Shown here: positions 7,834 through 16,781 of the stretch, one piece after another
Layout of the letters: each line of letters starts with the position of its first letter
Position numbering within the stretch: the stretch's first letter is position 1
Assembly: GCA_017464815.1 (NCBI GenBank)
Contig: JAFTYI010000022.1
Coordinates: 1 to 40,405 of the forward strand
Length of the DNA stretch: 40,405 bases
Direction of reading: 5' to 3'
Origin: Bacteroidaceae bacterium
Lineage (GTDB): Bacteria; Bacteroidota; Bacteroidia; Bacteroidales; Bacteroidaceae
Translations under genes and position numbers: made by a program
Notes under the pieces: generated by a model
The model's input: the letters and a program-made list of their open reading frames with translations, nothing else
Databases searched by the model: none
Told to the model about the DNA's origin: nothing

Positions 7834-8871
7834 ATGATACAAAAAATAGAGCAATTACTTGCCGAAATCGAAAATTTGCAAGCCGGCAATGCCGAAGAGC
7901 TGGAGGCTTTGCGCATCAAATACCTGAGTAAGAAGGGAGCCATCAACGACCTGATGGCCGACTTCCGCAACGTGCCCGCCGAGCAAAAGAAAGAGGTGGG
8001 CATGAAGCTGAACGAGCTGAAGACCAAGGCTCAGGAGCGCATCAACACACTGAAGGAAACCTTTGCCAACCAGGACAATGGCACCAACGAGCTTGACCTC
8101 ACCCGCACGGCTTACCCCATCGGATTGGGCACACGCCACCCGCTCTCCATCGTGAGAAACGAAATCATCGACATCTTCGCCCGCCTCGGATTCAGCATCG
8201 CCGAAGGACCTGAGGTGGAGGACGACCTGCACGTGTTCACCAAGCTGAACTTTGCCGCCGACCATCCCGCACGCGACATGCAGGACACCTTCTTCATCGA
8301 GCAAAACGCTGAGGACGTGACGAAGAACGTCATCCTGCGTACCCACACGAGCAGTGTGCAGGTGCGTGGTATGGAGAGCATCCCCGAGCCTCCCATCCGC
8401 ATCCTCTGCCCCGGCCGCGTATACAGAAACGAAGCTATCAGCTACCGCGCCCACTGCTTCTTTCACCAGATTGAGGGACTCTACATCGACAAGAACGTGT
8501 CGTTCACCGACCTGAAGCAGGTGCTCCTGCTCTTTGCCAAGGAGATGTTCGGCAACGAGACGAAGATTCGCCTGCGCCCCTCATACTTCCCCTTCACCGA
8601 GCCTTCGGCCGAGATGGACATCAGTTGCAACATCTGTGGCGGAAAGGGTTGCGCCTTCTGCAAACACACCGGTTGGGTGGAAATCCTCGGTTGCGGCATG
8701 GTCGACCCCAACGTATTGGAAGCCAGCGGCATCGACAGTAAGGTCTATAGCGGCTACGCCTTCGGACTTGGCGTCGAGCGCATCACCAACCTGAAATATC
8801 AGGTGAAGGACCTCCGCATGTTCTCAGAAAACGACATCCGCTTCCTGAAGGAGTTTGAGTCGGCCAACTGA
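7834..8871 (+). CDS. pheS: Phenylalanyl-tRNA synthetase alpha subunit
   Basis: Class II synthetase subunit that charges tRNA-Phe together with PheT (not in this window). 345 residues. The N-terminal coiled-coil arm (residues 1-90) begins MIQKIEQLLAEIENLQAG. Motif 1 lies around HPLSIVRNEIIDIFARLGF, followed by EGPEVEDDLHVFTKLNF and HPARDMQDTFF. Motif 2 lies around RVYRNEAISYRAHCFFHQIEGLYID, and motif 3 is GYAFGLGVERI near the C-terminus. A Cys-rich insert CNICGGKGCAFCKHTG (about residues 266-281) looks like a zinc knuckle; this insert occurs in Bacteroidota PheS (family recollection). Its own promoter lies upstream. It is followed by an inverted repeat and then nth. Confidence 0.96.
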   Translation: MIQKIEQLLAEIENLQAGNAEELEALRIKYLSKKGAINDLMADFRNVPAEQKKEVGMKLNELKTKAQERINTLKETFANQDNGTNELDLTRTAYPIGLGTRHPLSIVRNEIIDIFARLGFSIAEGPEVEDDLHVFTKLNFAADHPARDMQDTFFIEQNAEDVTKNVILRTHTSSVQVRGMESIPEPPIRILCPGRVYRNEAISYRAHCFFHQIEGLYIDKNVSFTDLKQVLLLFAKEMFGNETKIRLRPSYFPFTEPSAEMDISCNICGGKGCAFCKHTGWVEILGCGMVDPNVLEASGIDSKVYSGYAFGLGVERITNLKYQVKDLRMFSENDIRFLKEFESAN

Positions 8872-8879
8872 TAAACATT

Positions 8880-8961
8880 AGGCACGGATTACACGGATTA
8901 CACGGAAAAACCGCCTTAGTTATGACAAGGTAAAACCGTGTAATCCATGCAATCCGTGCCT
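8880..8961. repeat. Inverted repeat element (REP/MITE-like), copy 1
   Basis: The left arm (8880-8905, starting AGGCACGGATTACACGG) is complementary to the right arm (8936-8961, ending AATCCGTGCCT) at 24 of 26 positions, with a 30-base centre. The left arm contains the 9-mer CACGGATTA repeated in tandem. The same motif recurs at 11062-11142. As RNA it would form a long hairpin between pheS and nth. Confidence 0.85.
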
Positions 8962-8976
8962 AAAGCATAATCCCCT

Positions 8977-9651
8977 ATGAAGAAGCAAGAACTCTATGAC
9001 CAAGTGACCGCCTACTTCCAACAGGCAATGCCCGTGGCCGAGACGGAGCTGAACTACGAGACCCCCTTCCAACTCTTGGTAGCCGTCATCCTCTCCGCCC
9101 AATGCACCGACAAGCGGGTCAACATGGTCACCCCTGCCCTCTTCCACGACTACCCCACCCCCGAGGCATTAGCGACCAGCACACCCGAGGTCATCTTTGA
9201 ATACGTGCGTAGCGTCTCCTACCCCAACAACAAGGCCAAGCACCTGGTGGGGATGGCACAGATGCTGATGCAGGAGTTCAATGGCGAAGTGCCTGACAAT
9301 CTGAACGATTTGGTAAAGCTCCCCGGTGTCGGACGCAAGACAGCCAACGTGATGCAAGCCGTCGTGTGGGGACGCGACGCCATGCCCGTGGACACCCACG
9401 TCTTCCGCGTGAGCCACCGCATCGGCCTCGTCACCGACAAACACACCACCCCCTTGGCCGTAGAGAAAGAACTGGTGAAACATTTCCCCCAAGGCATCAT
9501 CGCCACCGCCCACCATTGGCTCATCCTTCATGGTCGCTACACCTGCACCGCCTTGCGCCCAAAATGCGAATCATGCGGTCTCCGATTGCTATGTAAACAT
9601 TACAAAAAGACAAACGCCATAAGCAAGATGGAGCAAAAAGCATCCAAATAG
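8977..9651 (+). CDS. nth: Endonuclease III (bifunctional DNA glycosylase/AP lyase)
   Basis: Removes oxidised pyrimidines from DNA and cleaves the abasic site in base excision repair. 224 residues, close to the usual 210-220. The helix-hairpin-helix LPGVGRKTANVMQAV carries the catalytic Lys (K121), and PVDTHVFRVSHRIG carries the catalytic Asp (D139). The C-terminal [4Fe-4S] cluster ligands C190, C197, C200 and C206 follow the classical Cx6Cx2Cx5C spacing. All key residues are intact. ATG 8977 starts 15 bases after the inverted repeat; no independent promoter is obvious, so transcription may run on from pheS. Confidence 0.96.
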   Translation: MKKQELYDQVTAYFQQAMPVAETELNYETPFQLLVAVILSAQCTDKRVNMVTPALFHDYPTPEALATSTPEVIFEYVRSVSYPNNKAKHLVGMAQMLMQEFNGEVPDNLNDLVKLPGVGRKTANVMQAVVWGRDAMPVDTHVFRVSHRIGLVTDKHTTPLAVEKELVKHFPQGIIATAHHWLILHGRYTCTALRPKCESCGLRLLCKHYKKTNAISKMEQKASK

Positions 9652-9682
9652 GAGGCAAAAATTGACAATTTGGCGGATTTTC

Positions 9683-9714
9683 TTTCGCCTTTCAAAAAGA
9701 ATAAGCTACCTTTG
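9683..9714 (+). promoter_or_regulatory. Promoter of pgk
   Basis: TTTC (9683-9686), 20-base spacer, TACCTTTG (9707-9714), a full -7 match. The leader to ATG 9779 is about 60 bases and AT-rich near the start codon. Confidence 0.65.
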
Positions 9715-9778
9715 CCAAGGTTTTAAGACAAGACATTTATACGTAAAACAACATCATAATTAAAAATTAAAAACAATT

Positions 9779-11029
9779 ATGCAGACAATTGACAATTTCA
9801 ACTTTGCCGGTAAGAAGGCAATCGTGCGCGTTGACTTCAACGTGCCCCTGGACGAAAATGGTAAAATCACCGACGACACCCGCATCCGCGGTGCGTTGCC
9901 TACTCTGAAGAAGATTTTGGCCGACGGTGGTAGTGTCATCATCATGTCACACATGGGTAAGCCCAAAGGCAAAGTGAATGCAAAATATTCGTTGAGCCAG
10001 ATTGTTGACGCCGTGTCTGAGAAGTTGGGCGTAGCCGTTAAGTTTGCCCCCGATTGCGCCAAGGCCGCTGACGCAGCCGCTGCTTTGCAACCCGGTGAAG
10101 CCCTGTTGCTTGAGAACCTCCGCTTCTATGGCGAAGAAGAGGGCAAGCCCGTAGGCATCGACAAGGAAGATCCCGCTTACGAAGAGGCCAAGAAGGCCAT
10201 GAAGGCCAGCCAGAAGGAGTTTGCCAAGACATTGGCCAGCTATGCCGACTGCTACGTGAACGATGCCTTCGGTACCGCTCACCGCAAGCACGCTTCAACC
10301 GCCGTTATCGCCGACTACTTCGATGCCGACCACAAGATGCTCGGCTACCTGATGGAGAAGGAAGTAACCGCCGTTGACAACATCCTGAGCAACATCAAGC
10401 GCCCCTTCACCGCCATCATGGGTGGTTCAAAGGTTTCAACCAAGATTGGTATCATCGAAAACCTGATGGACAAGGTGGACAACCTCATCCTCTGCGGTGG
10501 TATGACCTACACCTTCGCCAAGGCTATGGGTGGTGAAGTCGGCCAGTCAATCTGCGAAAACGACAAGCTCGACCTCGCTCTCAGCATCATGGAGCAGGCA
10601 AAGGCCAAGGGCGTGAACCTCGTATTGGGTACTGACTGCGTTGCCGGTGACGACTTCAAGAATGATTGCAACACTCAGATTTGCCCTGCCGGTGCTATCC
10701 CCGCAGGTTTCGAAGGTCTCGATGCAGGTCCCGAAAGCCGCAAGGCATTTGCCGCCGCTATCGAACCCGCCAAGACAATCCTTTGGAACGGTCCTGCCGG
10801 TGTATTCGAAATGGACAACTTCACCGCCGGTAGCCGAGCTATTGCCGACGCCATTGCCAAGGCAACTGCCAACGGAGCCTTCTCACTCATCGGTGGTGGC
10901 GACTCTGTAGCTTGCATCAACAAGTTCGGCATGGCCGACCAGGTATCCTACATCTCAACCGGTGGTGGTGCTCTGCTCGAAGCCATCGAAGGCAAGGTTC
11001 TCCCGGGTATCGCAGCTATCAAGGGATAA
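9779..11029 (+). CDS. pgk: Phosphoglycerate kinase
   Basis: Glycolytic enzyme that transfers phosphate from 1,3-bisphosphoglycerate to ADP, cytosolic. 416 residues, the usual length. The N-terminal domain has [21 protein letters not shown] and the substrate-binding SHMGKPKG. The hinge region has [10 protein letters not shown]. The C-terminal nucleotide domain has [13 protein letters not shown] and [13 protein letters not shown], ending [19 protein letters not shown]. The open leader and strong -7 box, with very regular GC-ending codons, suggest high expression. An inverted repeat follows 32 bases after the stop. Confidence 0.97.
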   Translation: MQTIDNFNFAGKKAIVRVDFNVPLDENGKITDDTRIRGALPTLKKILADGGSVIIMSHMGKPKGKVNAKYSLSQIVDAVSEKLGVAVKFAPDCAKAADAAAALQPGEALLLENLRFYGEEEGKPVGIDKEDPAYEEAKKAMKASQKEFAKTLASYADCYVNDAFGTAHRKHASTAVIADYFDADHKMLGYLMEKEVTAVDNILSNIKRPFTAIMGGSKVSTKIGIIENLMDKVDNLILCGGMTYTFAKAMGGEVGQSICENDKLDLALSIMEQAKAKGVNLVLGTDCVAGDDFKNDCNTQICPAGAIPAGFEGLDAGPESRKAFAAAIEPAKTILWNGPAGVFEMDNFTAGSRAIADAIAKATANGAFSLIGGGDSVACINKFGMADQVSYISTGGGALLEAIEGKVLPGIAAIKG

Positions 11030-11061
11030 TATACACTCCTTGACATAGTATAACACATCAT

Positions 11062-11142
11062 AGGCGCGGATTACGCGGACATCACGGACATACTTTTTCA
11101 CACCAATGAAAAAAATCCGTGCAATCCGTGTAATCCGCGCCT
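11062..11142. repeat. Inverted repeat element (REP/MITE-like), copy 2
   Basis: The left arm (11062-11088, starting AGGCGCGGATTACGCGG) pairs with the right arm (11116-11142, ending AATCCGCGCCT) at 23 of 27 positions. It is clearly related to the element at 8880-8961 (shared CGGATTAC and TGCAATCCGTG words). It lies between pgk and wzi and may act as pgk terminator. Its right arm is open in the wzi frame and creates a false N-terminal extension. Confidence 0.85.
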
Positions 11143-11146
11143 TAAT

Positions 11147-11180
11147 TTTGTGCATATTTGGCCACTTATTCGTATCTTTG
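11147..11180 (+). promoter_or_regulatory. Promoter of the wzi group
   Basis: TTTG (11147-11150), 22-base spacer, TATCTTTG (11173-11180). The start site would be near 11186, which excludes the upstream in-frame ATG at 11106 and favours ATG 11208, preceded by AGAGAAGG. Confidence 0.7.
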
Positions 11181-11207
11181 CACACTATTATGAACAAGAG
11201 AAGGAAA

Positions 11208-12761
11208 ATGAAACATCTGTTAAGCCTTGCCGCCATGCTTCTGTGTAGCATGAGCACCTTCGGCCAACAACTGCACAAAGGCATCACCTACAACGTTGAA
11301 AGCAGCGTTGCATGGAGTAATGGGGACGACTTTGCCCCCTTTTGGTTCACCGCCAACCGTCATGGACTTTTCTCCACCGATGCCAGCAGTGGTTACTTGA
11401 AAGCCGGACTTTTCCGCTCAACCAATCAAGATAACGACCGCCAATGGCGACACGGCTATGGCCTTGAGTTAGCCGCGGCATACAACCACACCTCGACCTT
11501 CATCGTGCAACAAGCCTACTACGACATCGCCTGGAAAGGCATGCAACTTAGCATCGGTAGCAAAGAGCGCCCTTCAGCCTTGAAGAATCCCCTGCTCAGT
11601 AGCGGTGGCCTCATCTTCGGCACCAACGCACGCCCCGTGCCTCAAGTGCGCTTCGAACTGCCCGAATACATCACCATCCCCGGCACAGCCAACTGGCTGC
11701 ATATCAAAGGTTTCCTCGGATATGGCATGTACACCGATAACAATTGGCAACGCGACTTCGTAGCCCCCCAACAACGCTATACCTTGGACGCCCTACACCA
11801 CGTAAAAGCCGGCTACCTGAAGATAGGAAACGAAGAGAAGTTCCCCCTCTACTTTGAAGGCGCCCTTGAGATGGCCACCCAATTTGGCGGACACGCCTAT
11901 AACGTCACATGGTACGACCGTAAAGGCGAAGGCGGAGGAGTCAAAAGGAACGATTTCAAGATGGGAAGCGGCATCAAGGACTTCTTCGAAGCCCTCATCC
12001 CCATGGGAGGCGACGCCACCGATGGCGAGACATCCGACGGTGAAAGCTATGCCAACGCCTCGGGCAACCACATCGGAAGCTGGCACTTCTCGCTCACCTA
12101 CGACCCGGGAGACTGGAAAGTGCGTGCCTACTACGAACACATGTTCGAAGACCACTCCATGATGTTCTTCGAATACGGTTGGGAAGACGGATTGGCAGGT
12201 CTCGAAGTGACCCTCCCCAAGAACCCCTTCGTACACACCTTCCTTTATGAATTCATGAACAGCAAAGACCAGTCGGGCGCCGTCTACCACGACCACACCC
12301 CTGAAATCCCCGACCAAATCAGTGCCATCGACGACTACTACAACCACCTGCTTTACACCGGATGGCAACATTGGGGCATGAGCATGGGCTCGCCCTTCTT
12401 GCTTTCACCCATTTACAACCAAAGCAATCATCCCAACTTCTATCATAACATTACGGGAAGTCTCAAGTTCCACTACAACCGCGTGCAATCCCACCACTTC
12501 GGCATTTGCGGTTCGCCAACTGATGGACTTGACTATCGCCTGCTGGTATCGCATAGCAAACATTGGGGAAGCTATGCCCTGCCACTCATCGACACCGAAG
12601 AGCAGACATCAGCCTTGTTAGAGGTCTCCTACGCCCCCACCCGGTGGGACGGATGGCAAGTGAAGGCGTCAGCCGCATACGACCACGGCAACACCCTCAT
12701 CGGCAACACCTTCGGCGGCATGCTCACCGTAAGCAAGCATGGCATACTCACCCACAAATGA
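11208..12761 (+). CDS. wzi: Wzi-family capsule assembly outer membrane protein
   Basis: Beta-barrel outer membrane protein of the Wzi type, which in Enterobacteria helps attach capsule to the cell surface. From ATG 11208 it has 517 residues and starts MKHLLSLAAMLLCSMSTFGQ, a signal peptide cleaved after Gly/Gln of the FGQ region. Family-like features include the APFWFTANRHGLFS motif near the mature N-terminus, SLSIGSKE-like strand patterns, many alternating aromatic strands, HFGICGSPTDGLDYRLLVSHSKHWGSY, and a terminal VSYAPTRWDGWQV. The reading frame runs up to 11106 through the inverted repeat, but promoter and ribosome site support 11208. It is followed 29 bases later by a lipocalin-like lipoprotein and then the initiating sugar transferase. 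Confidence 0.88.
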   Translation: MKHLLSLAAMLLCSMSTFGQQLHKGITYNVESSVAWSNGDDFAPFWFTANRHGLFSTDASSGYLKAGLFRSTNQDNDRQWRHGYGLELAAAYNHTSTFIVQQAYYDIAWKGMQLSIGSKERPSALKNPLLSSGGLIFGTNARPVPQVRFELPEYITIPGTANWLHIKGFLGYGMYTDNNWQRDFVAPQQRYTLDALHHVKAGYLKIGNEEKFPLYFEGALEMATQFGGHAYNVTWYDRKGEGGGVKRNDFKMGSGIKDFFEALIPMGGDATDGETSDGESYANASGNHIGSWHFSLTYDPGDWKVRAYYEHMFEDHSMMFFEYGWEDGLAGLEVTLPKNPFVHTFLYEFMNSKDQSGAVYHDHTPEIPDQISAIDDYYNHLLYTGWQHWGMSMGSPFLLSPIYNQSNHPNFYHNITGSLKFHYNRVQSHHFGICGSPTDGLDYRLLVSHSKHWGSYALPLIDTEEQTSALLEVSYAPTRWDGWQVKASAAYDHGNTLIGNTFGGMLTVSKHGILTHK

Positions 12762-12790
12762 CACCAACAGTTACGAACACCCATTTAGCA

Positions 12791-13234
12791 ATGAAAAAGA
12801 TTCTATACAGCATCCTTGCCGCATGTGCATTTGCATGCACCACTTCGTGCGGCGACTTCGACATCAATGGCGACCTCGACGGCATGTGGCACCTGCGCAC
12901 CGTGGAGACATTGGCCGACAATTCCATCGAGAATGTCAAGGAACAGTGTGTCTACTACTCTGTCCAACAGAGCCTCATCACCGTAAAGCGCCTGTACAAG
13001 CAAAACAGTGAAGAAAAATACAAGCAGCACATTGGCCGTTTCATCCATGCGGGAGATTCATTGATTCTGCACAACTTCCGTGTGTTTCAAGACGAATCGG
13101 TGATTGCCACCAACGAAAGTTTGCGTTCTTTCTACCTCGATGCCACCACCTCGCGCTATGCAGTCAAGAAGCTGAATGCCGATGAAATGGTGCTTCGTTC
13201 AAACCTGCGCGAACTCACCTTCAAGAAATTCTAA
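12791..13234 (+). CDS. Lipocalin-like lipoprotein
   Basis: 147 residues from ATG 12791. MKKILYSILAACAFACTTSC is a lipoprotein signal with lipobox TTSC. The mature part GDLDGMWHLRTVETLADNS opens like a lipocalin-type small beta-barrel (G.W.L), followed by alternating strands (QQSLITVKRLY, HIGRFIHAGDSLILHNFRVF) and ending ADEMVLRSNLRELTFKKF. This is the Bacteroidota lipocalin-like domain family often placed beside Wzi and sugar transferases. Ligand unknown. The much longer in-frame start at 12563 overlaps wzi and lacks a signal, so it was rejected. An envelope role linked to polysaccharide is inferred from position only. Confidence 0.8.
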   Translation: MKKILYSILAACAFACTTSCGDFDINGDLDGMWHLRTVETLADNSIENVKEQCVYYSVQQSLITVKRLYKQNSEEKYKQHIGRFIHAGDSLILHNFRVFQDESVIATNESLRSFYLDATTSRYAVKKLNADEMVLRSNLRELTFKKF

Positions 13235-13317
13235 AAAAAGAACCTTTTTTATATAATAAAAACAAAGAAACGGAGTTATTAGAGTATAACAAGCTTCCAA
13301 CAGATAAGACAACAACT

Positions 13318-13926
13318 ATGTATAAAGATGCTATGTCGCCTTTGGCGCGTTGTGTAAAGCGTTTGATTGATATTCTCGCATCATTCTTTGGAATGGTGCT
13401 CCTCTCCCCATTCTATTTAGCCATCTGGTTGGCCATCAAGATTGAAGATGGCGGCAAGCCCATCTTCTCCCAAGAGCGCATGGGTTACAAGGGCAAGCGT
13501 TTCACCATCTACAAGTTCCGCTCCATGATTGTAGAGTCCGAAGACAATGGTGTGCCCCAGCTCTGCCAGGAGAAGGACGACCGTCTGACTCGCGTGGGCC
13601 GTTTCCTGCGCGACCATCATTTGGACGAGCTTCCCCAGCTTTGGAACATCTTCACGGGCGACATGTCACTCGTAGGCCCCCGCCCCGAACGCCCCTACTT
13701 TGCCGAAAAGATTATGGAGCAGAACTCCGACTACCAGTACGTCTACCTGATGCGCCCGGGAATCTTCTCTCCCGCCACCCTCTACAACGGTTACACCGAC
13801 ACGATGGAAAAGATGCTCGAACGCCTCCGCATGGACCTCGAGTACCTCACCCACCGCTCCATCGGTTACGACTTCAAGATTATCTTCCTGACCGTTGCTT
13901 CCATTGTGACGGGGAAGAAGTTTTAA
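13318..13926 (+). CDS. Initiating sugar-phosphate transferase (polyprenyl-P GT)
   Basis: Transfers a sugar-1-phosphate from a nucleotide sugar to undecaprenyl phosphate, starting the repeat unit at the cytoplasmic face. 202 residues. It has one membrane helix (about 20-42, LASFFGMVLLSPFYLAIWLAI), then the catalytic domain: PIFSQERMGYKGKRFTIYKFRSM, LTRVGRFLRDHHLDELPQLWN and GDMSLVGPRPERPYF, the family signature with the Asp-Glu pair in LDELPQ. It is the short form, without the four extra N-terminal helices of WcaJ/WbaP. Exact sugar unknown. It is the last + gene of the wzi group and converges on the flippase gene, so the initiating step is transcribed apart from the rest of the polysaccharide genes. 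Confidence 0.93.
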   Translation: MYKDAMSPLARCVKRLIDILASFFGMVLLSPFYLAIWLAIKIEDGGKPIFSQERMGYKGKRFTIYKFRSMIVESEDNGVPQLCQEKDDRLTRVGRFLRDHHLDELPQLWNIFTGDMSLVGPRPERPYFAEKIMEQNSDYQYVYLMRPGIFSPATLYNGYTDTMEKMLERLRMDLEYLTHRSIGYDFKIIFLTVASIVTGKKF

Positions 13927-13927
13927 G

Positions 13928-13979
13928 GAAAAGAGGACAACAGCTTCTAAAATACCTAATTTTAGTTCATCCTCTTTTC
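13928..13979. terminator. Nested hairpin between convergent transferase and flippase genes
   Basis: Outer stem GAAAAGAGGA (13928-13937) with TCCTCTTTTC (13970-13979); inner stem CTAAAAT (13947-13953) with ATTTTAG (13959-13965). It overlaps the last codons of the - strand flippase gene. Likely a two-way terminator. Confidence 0.6.
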
Positions 13980-15499
13980 ATCTTAGAGACAATGGAGGAT
14001 AACAATTCTTTCATCTTTTCTTTTTCCCATGCAGTCAAACAAAGAACGTAGGATAATATCCCTAAAACGATGGTACTTGATATTGTACTGACAAATAGCT
14101 TCACCCAATTATTTTGGCATAAAGCGGCCATATTGGCAGAAACAGCAAAAGCAACCAATATAATTGACACACACGGCAAAACATGTCTAAATATGAATCC
14201 CTTAACAGGAAAGTCTGCATCTTTTCGTGCAATATAAGTCCTTATAAACAACCCCACTATTTCTTCTATTATAATACTATATATAATGTAAACATAAGAA
14301 AATCCGCATTTAAACAAAATGTACGCTACAGGTATCGGCAATATGTGCATCGTACCTATAATCAAATGTTGCCTTTTGATACGTCCCACACTCTCCAATG
14401 CTATCTGTAATCCTATTGAGAGTTGTCCAATGAGCGTAATAATCAGGAATCCACGACAAAACTCCAATGCGCCATAAGGAATTTCGGCCAACCATACATC
14501 CAATACTAAGGGCATGTTAATGTACAATGGAATAATCACCAACGAAAGCATTAAAGATGTCAAGCGAGAAGTAGAATTAGCCAACTTTATCATTTTCAGA
14601 TGTTCCCCTGCCCCCTCACATTTCACGATATGTGGACGCATGGGACGCACTGCAGAATTAGCAAAGAATAACAAGAAGGAGTTCACCTGCTGGGCCACTC
14701 CATATCCTGCATTTATCAACAACCCGAAAAATTTGTTCAATAAAATGGCTGCTCCTTGGTAACGAGCCAGAGAACATCCGACCCCAATAAGATTCCATCC
14801 GGCAAAACTCATCATGTTCTTTATCAATTGGTAGTCTCGTACCCTATGCCACACATAATTGGTTTCTTCATACTGCTTACGGCTATAGAAACGTTTTCCG
14901 AGAAACGCTATCAAGCTTGCACACATTATCAAGACTGAATAGGTAATCAAGCGTTCACCATTAATATTCAGCACAACCACGGCTGCCCCCAACTTGCACA
15001 CAGCCTCTAAAACATTGATACCTGCTATCACAAAGATATCCTCATGTGCATTAATCGTAGCTTCATAAGGGACAGAAAGCACTGTACATACAACCCCTGC
15101 AATCATACATAATAGAACCACAACAGCCTCATTTTGTAAATCTCGCGGGATATCCAGCCAATAGTGAATAGCAGGAAGCCCTACCCCCAACAATAAAATC
15201 CCTAAGAACAATGCAACAACAGCATGAATCACCGTACTATTATAAAAAATTTCCTTTACCTGCACTTTATCATCAGCCCCTAACGAGAAAGAGAGGTAAC
15301 GCTGAGTTGCATTAGCCATAGCCACATTTACAAAGGAAAGCATCAGTACCATACTTGTCAATAATGTGTAGACAGCATAATCCCGTTGCCCCAAGGCTTC
15401 AAGCACAAATCGTGTCCCCAACAAAGTAACCAACATGGTTACAACCATATTGGCATACAGAGCCACTGTATTATATGCAATCCGATGCGCTTTGTCCAT
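13967..15499 (-). CDS. wzx: Polysaccharide flippase (Wzx-like, MATE/MOP superfamily)
   Basis: 510-residue polytopic inner membrane protein with about 12-14 hydrophobic helices (for example VALYANMVVTMLVTLLG, VVALFLGILLLGVGLPA and FVVIFLSVILVAF-like stretches near the end). It starts MDKAHRIAYNTVALYANMVVTM and has the pattern GVAQQVNSFLLFFANSAVRPMRPHIVKCEGAG typical of O-antigen translocases. Expected role: flipping lipid-linked repeat units across the inner membrane. It lies 7 bases downstream of the pyruvyl transferase gene, so the two are surely co-transcribed. This is the last gene of its - strand run; the C-terminus overlaps a hairpin. The gene is noticeably AT-richer than the neighbouring sugar transferase gene. 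Confidence 0.88.
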   Translation of the reverse strand: MDKAHRIAYNTVALYANMVVTMLVTLLGTRFVLEALGQRDYAVYTLLTSMVLMLSFVNVAMANATQRYLSFSLGADDKVQVKEIFYNSTVIHAVVALFLGILLLGVGLPAIHYWLDIPRDLQNEAVVVLLCMIAGVVCTVLSVPYEATINAHEDIFVIAGINVLEAVCKLGAAVVVLNINGERLITYSVLIMCASLIAFLGKRFYSRKQYEETNYVWHRVRDYQLIKNMMSFAGWNLIGVGCSLARYQGAAILLNKFFGLLINAGYGVAQQVNSFLLFFANSAVRPMRPHIVKCEGAGEHLKMIKLANSTSRLTSLMLSLVIIPLYINMPLVLDVWLAEIPYGALEFCRGFLIITLIGQLSIGLQIALESVGRIKRQHLIIGTMHILPIPVAYILFKCGFSYVYIIYSIIIEEIVGLFIRTYIARKDADFPVKGFIFRHVLPCVSIILVAFAVSANMAALCQNNWVKLFVSTISSTIVLGILSYVLCLTAWEKEKMKELLSSIVSKMKRG

Positions 15500-15506
15500 A
15501 AACAGG

Positions 15507-16757
15507 TCACTTCATATCTTTTTCCAAAAATGCTGTGAATGCGGCAAAACCATTATTGGCTATTTCACGAGCACGTTCCCCATTCTTCTCATCAGCTGTT
15601 ATCCGATGAGTCATTTCCATTACCCGGTTTATAAACTGTTCCATTCGGGTTTCGTCAAGGGGAGAACCATCAAAGAGCTCCAATATATTGATGTCTTCCA
15701 ATCCCAACATATCTGTTACACCTTTCATCTTATGCTCGTAACACAGCGAGATGAATGGACAGTCCTGATTGATAGAAAAAATAACCGAATGATAACGGGC
15801 ACCTATCAGGAACTTTGCTTTAGATATAATGTTTTGCTGAATATTGGACCCATATTGTTCTTCAAGTACTACCACACGCTCAGGACAATCCGACTCTTCA
15901 CGGATACGGCTGAACAATTTGTAACCATCCGGCAACGCTACAACATAACCGTAATGCACCGTTTGAGGCAACATGGCAATCTTCAAGTTGGGATACTCCT
16001 TCAGCAAACGGTTTGCCAACCTCACCCAAAATCCGCGAATCTCATCAAAGGTATATTGCTTAAAGTCGTGATGCCATGCCAATGAATTAGGGACTAACAC
16101 CAAATAATCATCAGTGCCTATCTGATTGGTAAACGATTCAGGTGCCATCTCGGGTGTATAATGTAAAAAGGCCGAGTCAATTGTAGGGACATAAGGAACC
16201 TTCAATTCTTTCGCCAACAACTGCGACTTGGCATCGCGCAAGGACAGAAAGCTGAAATAATGCAATAATTCCAAACTTTGTTTCTTGAACCGACGATTGA
16301 GCCACGTCCGCACAGGGAAAGGTCCTATAGAGCGTGCGAAATACAATATCTTCTTTTTTTTCTTTCTTGCCAAATGGAGCAATCCCAAATGAATCCAATT
16401 CTGAAAGCCCCCCAAGTCAATTCCACCAGGAGCGCAAATAACATAATCTGCATCCTGATAATAAGGTAACATTTTCCGTACCGTAGGTGAAGTATACAAC
16501 ATGAATGGAAGCCCCAACATCATCCACAGCTTTATCATTCGATGCGGGGCAAACAAACGATGCTTTGTCGGTATATTTATATACTCTACATTGGGACGCA
16601 CAACACGCATTTCGTCCACCTCAATAGGTAATTTCTCAAAAAACAGGACTTGTATTTTCGCTTCAGGATAAGCCAATGACAGACGATTGACAAAAGCACG
16701 ATGTGCCGACTCGTCGCCTCGGTTATTTATTGGTTGATCTATAATTAAAAATGTCAT
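15507..16757 (-). CDS. Polysaccharide pyruvyl transferase family protein
   Basis: 416 residues, cytosolic, PS_pyruv_trans family (CsaB/WcaK/AmsJ-like). These enzymes move pyruvate from phosphoenolpyruvate onto sugars as a ketal, adding negative charge to the glycan. The N-terminus MTFLIIDQPINNRGDESAHRAF has the conserved N.GDE motif, and the C-terminal part has ISKAKFLIGARYHSVIFSINQDCPFISLCYEHKMKGV, where the ARYHS block is the usual active-site motif (R/H). A middle ICAPGGIDLGGFQNW corresponds to the GGG-like loop. It sits between an FrhB-like gene (24 bases upstream) and the flippase (7 bases downstream), a pairing known from exopolysaccharide clusters. Acceptor sugar unknown. Confidence 0.9.
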   Translation of the reverse strand: MTFLIIDQPINNRGDESAHRAFVNRLSLAYPEAKIQVLFFEKLPIEVDEMRVVRPNVEYINIPTKHRLFAPHRMIKLWMMLGLPFMLYTSPTVRKMLPYYQDADYVICAPGGIDLGGFQNWIHLGLLHLARKKKKKILYFARSIGPFPVRTWLNRRFKKQSLELLHYFSFLSLRDAKSQLLAKELKVPYVPTIDSAFLHYTPEMAPESFTNQIGTDDYLVLVPNSLAWHHDFKQYTFDEIRGFWVRLANRLLKEYPNLKIAMLPQTVHYGYVVALPDGYKLFSRIREESDCPERVVVLEEQYGSNIQQNIISKAKFLIGARYHSVIFSINQDCPFISLCYEHKMKGVTDMLGLEDINILELFDGSPLDETRMEQFINRVMEMTHRITADEKNGERAREIANNGFAAFTAFLEKDMK

Positions 16758-16781
16758 CTTTCTCTTTCATTTTTGTTATTA

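Noticed and set aside
11106-11207. N-terminal extension of Wzi
   Set aside because: It is made of inverted-repeat sequence and promoter; the signal peptide starts at ATG 11208.
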